This document shows positions 1 through 5,777 of a stretch of DNA of 7,686 nucleotides, piece by piece. Below the pieces are notes generated by a model. The model saw nothing but the letters and a program-made list of their open reading frames with translations, was not told the origin of the DNA and did no database searches. The stretch's first letter is position 1; each line of letters begins with the position of its first letter. The position numbers and the translations under genes are program-made. The stretch is taken from assembly GCA_001873075.1 (NCBI GenBank), contig MNYL01000204.1, positions 1 through 7,686 on the forward strand. Direction: 5' to 3'. This DNA comes from Fibrobacteres bacterium CG2_30_45_31 (GTDB taxonomy: Bacteria; Fibrobacterota; Fibrobacteria; Fibrobacterales; Fibrobacteraceae).

Positions 1-2
1 AC

Positions 3-740
3 CGCGATGCCAATCAGGGAATGTGCAACAACTCCTGTCGCATGCCTTACCGCCTGTACGCAAATCAAAATGTACAAGGTGACGATTACATCAATCCTGT
101 AGGTTCGTTTGACCTCCAGCGTTCCGATGCCCCTGACGCAGATCCAATCGCCTTAGACGAAGATTCCTGGGGCACCTATTTTATGAGCAGCCGCGATCTG
201 TGCGCCCTGGATTCCATCCCGGAACTCACTCAAGGAGGCATCGCCTCTTTCAAAATCGAAGGTCGCACCCGTTCCGTATATTACCTAAGCCAGGTGGTAT
301 CCGCATACCGCAGGGCCATTGATGCCATTATCAATGGGGAAACGATCCCCGAGGCCTCTCGTGAGGCTCTTGCCTGCACTGATAGCCGAGGCTGGATGCC
401 TGGTTTCCACGTGGGGCCCCTACCTCAAAACTATGCATCGACCTCAGTTCCTTCGAATACTGGGTATGTCATCGGTCTCGTGCAAAGCGTCAATTCCGAA
501 GGGTGGCTCCAAATTCAGGTCAAAAATCAATTTTCAGTAGACACTGAGATTGAATTTATGGATCCCCAAGGAATGGTTCCCTGCAATATTTTAGCCTTGC
601 AGAACGTCAAAAAAGAAGCGGTAGAAACGCTCCATCCTGGCACACAAGGGTATGTTTTACTCTCAAAAAAAGTGACAAACAGCACAAATGACGCCTTTTT
701 CGCCTTTTTGGTCGCAAAAGGGCAGACAAAAACGCATTAG
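3..740 (+). CDS. trhP: tRNA 5-hydroxyuridine synthesis protein TrhP (YegQ), peptidase U32 family, 5'-truncated
   Basis: This is the C-terminal part of a U32-family protein; its start lies before the window and the frame is open from base 3. It begins at RDANQGMCNNSCRMPYRLY, which matches the cysteine-containing RDxNQGxCxNxCRxxYR signature of the TrhP/YegQ branch. Next comes a YFMSSRDLCALDSIPEL segment and FKIEGRTRSVYYLSQVV, the SFKIEGR(T/M)KSxYY core. The last 80 or so residues (VKNQFSVDTEIEFMDPQG, then NVKKEAVE and HPGTQGYVLL) match the small C-terminal domain of E. coli YegQ. Known of the family: TrhP proteins, despite the peptidase name, act in prephenate-dependent hydroxylation of wobble U34 in tRNA, using conserved cysteines for an iron-sulfur cluster. 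Only part of the cysteine set is visible here. A small gene follows 18 bases after the stop and is probably co-transcribed. Another U32 subgroup is possible but less likely, given the C-terminal match. Confidence 0.9.
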   Translation, partial: RDANQGMCNNSCRMPYRLYANQNVQGDDYINPVGSFDLQRSDAPDADPIALDEDSWGTYFMSSRDLCALDSIPELTQGGIASFKIEGRTRSVYYLSQVVSAYRRAIDAIINGETIPEASREALACTDSRGWMPGFHVGPLPQNYASTSVPSNTGYVIGLVQSVNSEGWLQIQVKNQFSVDTEIEFMDPQGMVPCNILALQNVKKEAVETLHPGTQGYVLLSKKVTNSTNDAFFAFLVAKGQTKTH

Positions 741-758
741 CGAAATAAATTGTTCCCC

Positions 759-1217
759 ATGGACGAAGAAAACAAACCAATGCCAAATTCTGCATTGTAT
801 GAGCAATTTGCTTGCGATTATGCAAATGGCAAGTATAACGATCTATACGACCACGTCCTTCCGTTTGTTCTCAAAAACATCGGTGACTTTGGCGATTTTA
901 TTGACTCCTTAGGTTTTAACGCCGAAGGCCTTAGTACCCTTACGCTTCTCAAGCTCTATATCTTTGAAAAAAATATGCCTTTCGATATGAGTTTATACAT
1001 GAAGGCGCAGAGCGACTTTATCAAAGAATGCGTTCAAGAAAATGGCATGGAACGACAAGAGGCCGTCAGCGAATGGATTCGTGCACACGCGCAACGACAT
1101 CGGGAAAAAGCCATCCGCACTCAGTGTTTGTATCTCGATAAAATTGCGGAACAAATTATCCCTGATATAGAGAACGCTCTTAAAAATTATCGAGAAAAGG
1201 GAGTATCTCCGATTTAG
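759..1217 (+). CDS. Hypothetical protein, about 152 aa, helical, cytoplasmic
   Basis: I do not recognise a family. The predicted product is about 152 residues, acidic in the first half, with no signal peptide and no hydrophobic membrane segment. It reads as mostly alpha-helical. The stretch from about residue 78 to the end is rich in charged residues (for example EWIRAHAQRHREKAIR) and could form amphipathic helices. Start choice is uncertain: ATG at 759 is preferred, but an in-frame TTG at 750 and an ATG at 780 are also possible, and none has a clear Shine-Dalgarno. It begins 18 bases after the trhP stop with no promoter visible between, and a good terminator follows, so it is probably the last gene of a trhP transcript. 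A role linked to tRNA modification would be a guess from position only. Confidence 0.75.
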   Translation: MDEENKPMPNSALYEQFACDYANGKYNDLYDHVLPFVLKNIGDFGDFIDSLGFNAEGLSTLTLLKLYIFEKNMPFDMSLYMKAQSDFIKECVQENGMERQEAVSEWIRAHAQRHREKAIRTQCLYLDKIAEQIIPDIENALKNYREKGVSPI

Positions 1218-1241
1218 AATTCCATTTATTTGATTGAAGTC

Positions 1242-1274
1242 GGCACTGATAACCATCAGCGCTTTTTTGTTTTT
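1242..1274 (+). terminator. Rho-independent terminator after the trhP-hypothetical pair
   Basis: GGCACTGAT (1242-1250), loop AACC, then ATCAGCGC (1255-1262) form a stem of about 8 pairs with one A-C mismatch. It is followed by six T, one G and five T. It sits 25 bases after the stop at 1217 and reads in the same direction as the upstream genes. Confidence 0.75.
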
Positions 1275-1516
1275 AAAGCCCTCCCACCCAAGCGCAATCG
1301 CATCCCCACCCCAGTACAACGGCAATGAACTTCAGCAACTAGTCTAAAAGTGATCCTTGCGAGCAAAGACGTTGAAAAGAATTTCAAAAAATTCACACCA
1401 CCCGCACAAAAAAGAACTGGCGAAGCCTATCACATGAAGGCCTTGCCGGGGAGGGGGCAAATTCAAAAAGAACGCTGCGTTCCCGTGCCAAAATGCCCAA
1501 TTTTGCAGAAGGACTG

Positions 1517-1814
1517 AATCTTCCCGCAACGAACGTTAGCGCGCCAAGAACAGACGCCCGAAAACCAGATAGCTATGGAATAGCGAGAGGAACAGAGAAA
1601 TGAATCTCAGCGCACAGAAACGCAGCAATGAACCTCGCGACCCCATAACCTCAAAGCAAGCGATGAACCTAAGCACGGAAAGCATAGTTCCTGAGGCAAA
1701 CATCGCCATAGCATGGCGCGTGAGATGAAGGAAGCTATGTCTCCGTGCAGGATGCCCGATTTTGCAGAAGCGCTGGATTGTGCTGCATCCCCAGATTTTG
1801 CAGAGGGACTGGAT
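1517..1814. repeat. Tandem repeat copy 1 (298 bp compared, period 314 bp)
   Basis: This aligns without gaps to 1831-2128. I counted 27 differences by eye over 298 positions, about 91% identity. Differences are uneven: none fall in 1699-1778, while about 17 lie before it and 10 in the last 36 bases. The unit contains an imperfect long inverted repeat, an inner dyad, a 57-codon minus-strand frame and two copies of a 24-nt motif. A shorter, more diverged piece of a preceding unit (about 1486-1516) abuts its left side. It has no transposase and no obvious terminal inverted repeats, so I do not call an insertion sequence. It may be a dispersed genomic repeat family or a structured RNA element. Confidence 0.9.
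1673..1748. repeat. Long imperfect inverted repeat inside repeat copy 1
   Basis: The left arm GCACGGAAAGCATAGTTC (1673-1690) pairs with the right arm GAAGCTATGTCTCCGTGC (1731-1748), with a few bulges and one mismatch. The 40-base loop contains a second perfect dyad, CGCCAT-AGC-ATGGCG (1704-1718). Transcribed, it would give a two-tier hairpin. Most of the right half lies in the part with no differences between the copies. Confidence 0.7.
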
Positions 1815-1830
1815 TGTGGCTAAATCCCCT

Positions 1831-2128
1831 GATCTTCCCGCGACGAACGTTAGCGCGCCAAGAACACATGTCCGAAAACCGGATAGCTATGGAATAGCGA
1901 GAGGAACAGAGAAATGAAATTCACCGCGCGGAAACGCAGCAATGAACCTCGCGACCCCATAAACTCAGAGCAAGAGATGAATCTAAGCACGGAGAGCATA
2001 GTTCCTGAGGCGAACATCGCCATAGCATGGCGCGTGAGATGAAGGAAGCTATGTCTCCGTGCAGGATGCCCGATTTTGCAGAAGCGCTGGATGATGCTGA
2101 ATCTCCAGATTTTGCTAAGTCCCTAGAT
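1831..2128. repeat. Tandem repeat copy 2 (298 bp compared, period 314 bp)
   Basis: Second copy of the unit described at 1517-1814, offset by exactly 314 bases at every point checked (for example 1531 to 1845, and 1741 to 2055). The two copies are separated by 16 bases unique to the junction. The right end, from about 2115, decays and runs into the pflB terminator region. Confidence 0.9.
1987..2062. repeat. Long imperfect inverted repeat inside repeat copy 2
   Basis: Same architecture as 1673-1748. The left arm is GCACGGAGAGCATAGTTC (1987-2004), the right arm is unchanged (2045-2062) and the inner dyad is at 2018-2032. One A-to-G change in the left arm relative to copy 1 extends pairing to nine continuous pairs at the base (GCACGGAGA with TCTCCGTGC). 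Confidence 0.7.
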
Positions 2129-2152
2129 TAAGCCGCATTTTTTGATGCAACG

Positions 2153-2180
2153 AAAAAAGGTCCCTCGCCCGAGGAACCTT
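2153..2180 (-). terminator. Rho-independent terminator after pflB
   Basis: Read on the minus strand, AAGGTTCCTC, loop GGGC and GAGGGACCTT form a ten-pair stem with one G-T wobble, followed by a run of T (the A run at 2153-2158). It lies about 20 bases past the pflB stop and marks the end of the purT-pflB transcript. Confidence 0.9.
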
Positions 2181-2198
2181 CTTCTCTACTTCTGAATT

Positions 2199-4436
2199 TT
2201 ACGAAAGCGACGTATGGAACGTCCTGTTCACCACATCCTGTTGCTGCTCACGGGTCAGTTTAATAAAGTTCACCGCATAACCCGAAACGCGAATCGTAAG
2301 CGTCGGATACTTCTCCGGGTGCTCCATCGCATCCAGCAATGTCTCGCGGTGCAGCACATTCACATTCACGTGATGTCCCTTCGCACGGGAAAAGCCGTCC
2401 AGGCACAGTCCCAAATTGCGCACCTGATCTTCTAGGTTATTCCCCAAAGCCTCTGGTGTCGCTGTCGCCGTCCACGAAATACCATCCAGAGAAGAATCAT
2501 AATTCAGCTTCGCCACAGACGCGCCTGCCGCCACAAAGCCCTTGTGATCGCGGCCATTCATAGGATTCGCCCCCGGAGCAAAGGGCTCGCCAGCGCGGCG
2601 GCCATCTGGGGTATTACCCGTCTTTTTTCCATACACCACATTCGAGGTAATCGTCAGCACCGATTGCGTTGCCACGCTATCACGGTAAGTTTTGAACTTC
2701 TTGATCTTGCTCATAAAAAGATCCACAAGCATCACCGCAATAGCATCCACGCGGGAATCGTTATTACCGTAAGCAGGGTAATCCCCTTCGCGCTTAAAGT
2801 CAATCACAACCCCCTGTTCATTCCGAATAGGCATCACTTTCGCATACTTGATCGCCGAAAGAGAATCCGCCGCAACAGAAAGCCCCGCAATGCCACACGC
2901 CATCGTGCGCAGAATATCGCGGTCATGGAGTGCCATCTCAATCCGTTCATAATGATACTTATCGTGCATATAATGAATCGAATTCAAAGCCTTAATGTAA
3001 GTCTTCGCAAGCCACTCCATCATCGCATCGCACTTTTTGAGCACAACATCATAATCCAGAACATCGTCCTTAATGGGTTCAAAACCCGGAGCGACTTTCA
3101 CAAAGCTCTTTTCATCCACGCCGCCGTTGATCGCATACAAAAGCGTTTTCGCAAGATTCGCGCGGGCACCAAAAAACTGCATCTGCTTCCCTATTCTCAT
3201 CGCAGAGACGCAACAAGCGATCGCGTAATCATCTCCCCAGTGCGGGCGCATCAAATCATCATTCTCGTACTGGATCGCGCAAGTCTCAATGGAAACCTTG
3301 GTACAGAAATCTTTCCAGCCTTGCGGGAGTTTCTCCGACCAGAGCACCGTAAGATTGGGTTCTGGAGCGGGGTTCAAATTGTAAAGCGTATGCAAAAAGC
3401 GGAAACAAGTTTTAGTCACCAAAGTGCGACCGTCTTCACCCATACCGCCCAAAGATTCCGTGACCCAGGTCGGATCGCCCGAGAACAAGGAATCGTATTC
3501 TGGAGTACGCAAAAAGCGCACCATGCGGAGCTTAATCACCAAATCATCAATCAGCTCCTGAGCTTCGGATTCGGTGAGTACCCCCGCTTTCATATCGCGG
3601 GTAAAGTAAATATCGAGGAAAGTCGAAATGCGCCCGATGGACATCGCGGCACCATTCTGCTCTTTCACCGCAGCGAGGTAACCAAAATAAGTCGCTTGTA
3701 CTGCTTCATGTGCGTTACCCGCAGGCTTCGTAATATCGCGACCATAACTCGCAGCCATCGTAGCGAGTTCCGCAAGTGCCCGGGACTGTTCCGTCAACTC
3801 TTCACGCAGACGAATCGTATTTTCATCAAATTCACAGTCATCCAATTCCGCTTTCTCGCGTAATTTGTCCTGAATCAAAAAGTCCGTACCATAAAGCGCC
3901 ACACGGCGGTAATCACCAATAATGCGACCGCGCCCATACGCATCGGGGAGACCCGTAATAATACCCGATTTGCGACACGCGCGAATATCCGGGCTATACA
4001 CGTCAAATACACCCTGATTGTGATCCTTGCGATACTTCGTATAAATATCATGGATTTCAGGATTCATCTTGTAGCCATAAGCATCCAGACTGCTCTGGAT
4101 CATATGAAGGCCGCCATTGGGGACAATGCCGCGTTTGAGCGGCGCATCCGTCTGCAACCCTACAATTTTTTCATTCTCTTGATCAATATAACCAGGAGCA
4201 TACGCCGTAATGGAAGCCCCCACTTCGGTCGCAATGTCCAAAACCCCTTTCGCATGTTCTGCTTTAAGAAGCGCCGAAACTTTGTCCATCAGCGTCTTCG
4301 TGCGTTCTGTTTCAGGGGCTAAAAATGAAGCATCGCCTTCATAGGGCGTGTAATTCGCCTGAATAAAACCGCGCGTGTCAATTTTGGTTGTCCAATTTCC
4401 TGTTTTAAATTCTCGCCATGCATCCGCATTGGTCAT
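2199..4436 (-). CDS. pflB: Formate C-acetyltransferase (pyruvate formate-lyase)
   Basis: A 745-residue glycyl-radical enzyme, close to the 760 of E. coli PflB. It converts pyruvate and CoA to acetyl-CoA and formate in anaerobic fermentation, in the cytoplasm. The adjacent catalytic cysteines are Cys408-Cys409 in DDYAIACCVSAMRIGKQ, equivalent to E. coli Cys418/419. The radical glycine is Gly719 in RVSGYAV, 26 residues from the C-terminus, followed by the typical LTREQQQDVVNRTF tail. CFRFLHTLYNLNPAPEPNLT and DGRRAGEPFAPGANPMNGRD are further PFL-type segments, which argue against glycerol or choline-lyase relatives. The start ATG overlaps the purT stop as ATGA and is preceded by AAGGTGG at 4441-4447, so it is probably translationally coupled. 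The activating enzyme (pflA) and formate channel (focA), often adjacent in other bacteria, are absent on both sides here, so activation must come from a gene elsewhere. Confidence 0.97.
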   Translation of the reverse strand: MTNADAWREFKTGNWTTKIDTRGFIQANYTPYEGDASFLAPETERTKTLMDKVSALLKAEHAKGVLDIATEVGASITAYAPGYIDQENEKIVGLQTDAPLKRGIVPNGGLHMIQSSLDAYGYKMNPEIHDIYTKYRKDHNQGVFDVYSPDIRACRKSGIITGLPDAYGRGRIIGDYRRVALYGTDFLIQDKLREKAELDDCEFDENTIRLREELTEQSRALAELATMAASYGRDITKPAGNAHEAVQATYFGYLAAVKEQNGAAMSIGRISTFLDIYFTRDMKAGVLTESEAQELIDDLVIKLRMVRFLRTPEYDSLFSGDPTWVTESLGGMGEDGRTLVTKTCFRFLHTLYNLNPAPEPNLTVLWSEKLPQGWKDFCTKVSIETCAIQYENDDLMRPHWGDDYAIACCVSAMRIGKQMQFFGARANLAKTLLYAINGGVDEKSFVKVAPGFEPIKDDVLDYDVVLKKCDAMMEWLAKTYIKALNSIHYMHDKYHYERIEMALHDRDILRTMACGIAGLSVAADSLSAIKYAKVMPIRNEQGVVIDFKREGDYPAYGNNDSRVDAIAVMLVDLFMSKIKKFKTYRDSVATQSVLTITSNVVYGKKTGNTPDGRRAGEPFAPGANPMNGRDHKGFVAAGASVAKLNYDSSLDGISWTATATPEALGNNLEDQVRNLGLCLDGFSRAKGHHVNVNVLHRETLLDAMEHPEKYPTLTIRVSGYAVNFIKLTREQQQDVVNRTFHTSLS

Positions 4437-5617
4437 AAATCCACCTTCAAATTTTTTCGCATTTCCATAACAATGTCTAAAGCCTTTTCCACGCTCTCGG
4501 AGCGCGCAAGCAACACGCCCATACGGCGGTGCCCTTTCAATTCCGGTTTCCCAAAAAGCCGAATCGATGTGTTTGCTTCCGCAAGCACTTTCTCAAGATT
4601 CCCCATTTTCAATTGCTTCGAATCTCCTTCACAAACGATCGCCTTCGAGGCCGAGGGCCCATGAAAAGCAATATTCGGAATCGGGAGCCCGAGAATCGCC
4701 CGCGCGTGAAGCGCGAACTCGGAAAGATCCTCGGAAATCAAAGTCACCATGCCCGTATCATGCGGACGGGGACTCACTTCGCTAAAGAGAACCTCATCCT
4801 TACAAACAAAAAGTTCCACACCAAAAATACCGCGACCGCCAAGAGCGTCCGTGATTTTCTTCGCGATGACCTTTGCCTGTTCGAATAAATCTGCCCGCAT
4901 GGGCTGCGGCTGCCAGGATTCCTGATAGTCTCCATCAACCTGGTGATGTCCCACAGGTTCCAAAAATGAAGTTCCTCCCACATGGCGCACCGTCAACAAC
5001 GTAATCTCGTAATCGAAAGGCACAAAGCCTTCCACAATCACGCGGCTTGCGTTTCCTGTACGACCCTCGTGCTGAGAAATATCCCAAGACTTACGAATGT
5101 CCGCTTCTGTCTTCACCACGCTTTGTCCGTGGCCGGACGAACTCATCACCGGTTTCACCACACAAGGAATTCCAATTTCCTGAACCGCACGGAAAAAATA
5201 TTCAAAGCTATCCGCAAAACGATAAGGGGACGTCTTCAGGCCCAGTTCTTCTGCAGCCAATCGACGAATGCCCTCTCGGTTCATGGTAAGCTTTGTCGCC
5301 TTCGCCGTAGGGATAACATGATACCCCTCCTGCTCCAGTTCCACCAGCGTCGATGTCGCAATGGCTTCCACTTCCGGCACAATGTAATCCGGTTTTTCCA
5401 ACTCGATCACACGGCGAAGTTCAGCACCATCCAGCATATTGATAACATGAGAGCGATGAGCCACTTGCATACCGGGCGCATTCGGGTAACGGTCCACCGC
5501 AATGGTTTCCACACCGAGGCGCATCATTTCAATAATGACTTCCTTCCCCAACTCCCCCGCCCCGCAAAACAAAACGCGAGTCGCTGAAGCGCTTAATGGA
5601 GTTCCTATAGACGGCAT
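4433..5617 (-). CDS. purT: Formate-dependent phosphoribosylglycinamide formyltransferase 2 (GAR transformylase T)
   Basis: A 394-residue ATP-grasp enzyme (E. coli PurT is 392) that makes formyl-GAR from GAR, formate and ATP in de novo purine synthesis, without 10-formyl-THF. The N-terminal nucleotide-fold segment has GAGELGKEV (19-27), DRYPNAPGMQVAHRSHVINM (42-61) and PEVEAIAT (81-88). The ATP-grasp part has KPVMSSSGHGQS (155-166). Metal-ligand glutamates are Glu268 (FGVELFV) and Glu280 (SEVSPRPHDTGM), equivalent to E. coli Glu267/Glu279. The C-terminal segment contains IRLFGKPE (352-359). The ATG at 5617 is supported by AGAGGAG at 5625-5631 with 7-base spacing. It is the first gene of an operon with pflB, whose product supplies formate, the PurT substrate. 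The sequence matches PurT rather than PurK over its whole length. Confidence 0.97.
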   Translation of the reverse strand: MPSIGTPLSASATRVLFCGAGELGKEVIIEMMRLGVETIAVDRYPNAPGMQVAHRSHVINMLDGAELRRVIELEKPDYIVPEVEAIATSTLVELEQEGYHVIPTAKATKLTMNREGIRRLAAEELGLKTSPYRFADSFEYFFRAVQEIGIPCVVKPVMSSSGHGQSVVKTEADIRKSWDISQHEGRTGNASRVIVEGFVPFDYEITLLTVRHVGGTSFLEPVGHHQVDGDYQESWQPQPMRADLFEQAKVIAKKITDALGGRGIFGVELFVCKDEVLFSEVSPRPHDTGMVTLISEDLSEFALHARAILGLPIPNIAFHGPSASKAIVCEGDSKQLKMGNLEKVLAEANTSIRLFGKPELKGHRRMGVLLARSESVEKALDIVMEMRKNLKVDL

Positions 5618-5672
5618 ACGAGATCTCCTCTGACCACGTTACTCCACAGCCAATCTGCGGAATTTCGAGGTT

Positions 5673-5688
5673 TAACAACATATAGTGT
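5673..5688. promoter_or_regulatory. NrdR-box-like site 2, over the predicted transcription start
   Basis: ACACTATATGTTGTTA (minus strand) fits the NrdR consensus at 13 of 16 positions, including every strongly conserved one (C4, W5, A6, A8, T9, T11, W12, G13). It starts exactly 32 bases from site 1, the three-helical-turn spacing typical of paired NrdR boxes, with the -10 element between the two sites. Confidence 0.45.
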
Positions 5689-5689
5689 T

Positions 5690-5718
5690 ATTATATATTT
5701 TTTACCACAAGATGTGGT
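5690..5718 (-). promoter_or_regulatory. Predicted promoter of the purT-pflB operon
   Basis: On the minus strand a perfect TATAAT (5695 to 5690) is preceded, after 17 bases, by ACCACA (5718 to 5713), a weak -35 sharing only ACA with TTGACA. The weak -35 suggests an activator or non-canonical sigma contact. Expected transcription start is near 5683, giving a leader of about 65 bases with a good Shine-Dalgarno at 5625-5631. The stretch is strongly AT-rich. Confidence 0.55.
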
Positions 5719-5720
5719 TC
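5705..5720. promoter_or_regulatory. NrdR-box-like site 1, upstream of purT-pflB
   Basis: The 16 bases fit the known NrdR consensus acaCwAtATaTwGtgt at 10 positions on either strand. On the minus strand they include C4, A6, A8, T9, T11, W12 and G13. It covers the -35 region. It also overlaps a perfect dyad ACCACA-AGA-TGTGGT at 5704-5718 whose centre is offset from the NrdR centre, so a different regulator is a real alternative. Confidence 0.35.
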
Positions 5721-5777
5721 CAAAGATAACAAAAAGGCATTCGGAATAGAAGGGTTTTTCAAGCAAATATTTTTACA

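Larger units (their letters stand above)
1344..2023 (-). other. Three short minus-strand frames of doubtful coding status in the 981-base gap
   Basis: The stretch 1218-2198 has no convincing gene. Three short minus-strand frames stand out. The frames at 1536-1709 and 1850-2023 are equivalent 57-codon frames, one per repeat copy, beginning MAMFASGTMLSVLRFI and ending FLAR before the same TAA. A 61-codon frame at 1344-1529 continues the reading frame of the first just past its stop. None has a recognisable Shine-Dalgarno. Differences between the paired frames are mostly amino-acid changing (9 of 13 changed codons), which does not look like a maintained protein. The predicted peptides are rich in F, L, S and R and match no family I know. 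They are more likely by-products of the repeat than genes. Confidence 0.25.
1496..2128. repeat. Five interspersed copies of a 24-nt motif (1496, 1755, 1791, 2069, 2105)
   Basis: A motif close to CCCGATTTTGCAGAAGCGCT followed by GGAT occurs at 1496-1519, 1755-1778, 1791-1814, 2069-2092 and 2105-2128. The 1755 and 2069 copies are identical; the last copy is most degraded. Two of the spacings are 36 bases. The motif sits at the ends of the 314-bp units and could be the short homology through which the tandem duplication arose. Confidence 0.8.

Noticed and set aside
993..1325. 110-codon minus-strand frame overlapping the gene at 759-1217
   Set aside because: It overlaps the plus-strand gene and runs through the terminator hairpin. 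No domain or start signal supports it.
1486..2128. CRISPR array
   Set aside because: The repeated 24-nt motif is irregularly spaced (36 to 278 bases), the copies diverge, the sequence between is itself duplicated rather than unique, and no cas gene is present.
1517..2128. Insertion sequence or MITE
   Set aside because: There is no transposase, no terminal inverted repeats at the unit ends and no target-site duplication visible. A MITE cannot be excluded without other genomic copies.
2544..3863. Long open frame of 439 codons on the plus strand, opposite pflB
   Set aside because: It lies wholly antisense to an unmistakable pflB. The predicted protein is very rich in H, R and I with no domain, as expected for a shadow frame produced by codon bias.
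4982..5587. 201-codon plus-strand frame opposite purT
   Set aside because: Antisense to a clear purT, with a histidine- and arginine-rich composition typical of a shadow frame and no supporting Shine-Dalgarno.
5719..5777. Terminator for the secreted-protein gene ending at 5778
   Set aside because: T-rich patches are present on the minus strand but I found no stable GC-containing stem directly before them. Read-through into the purT operon is possible.
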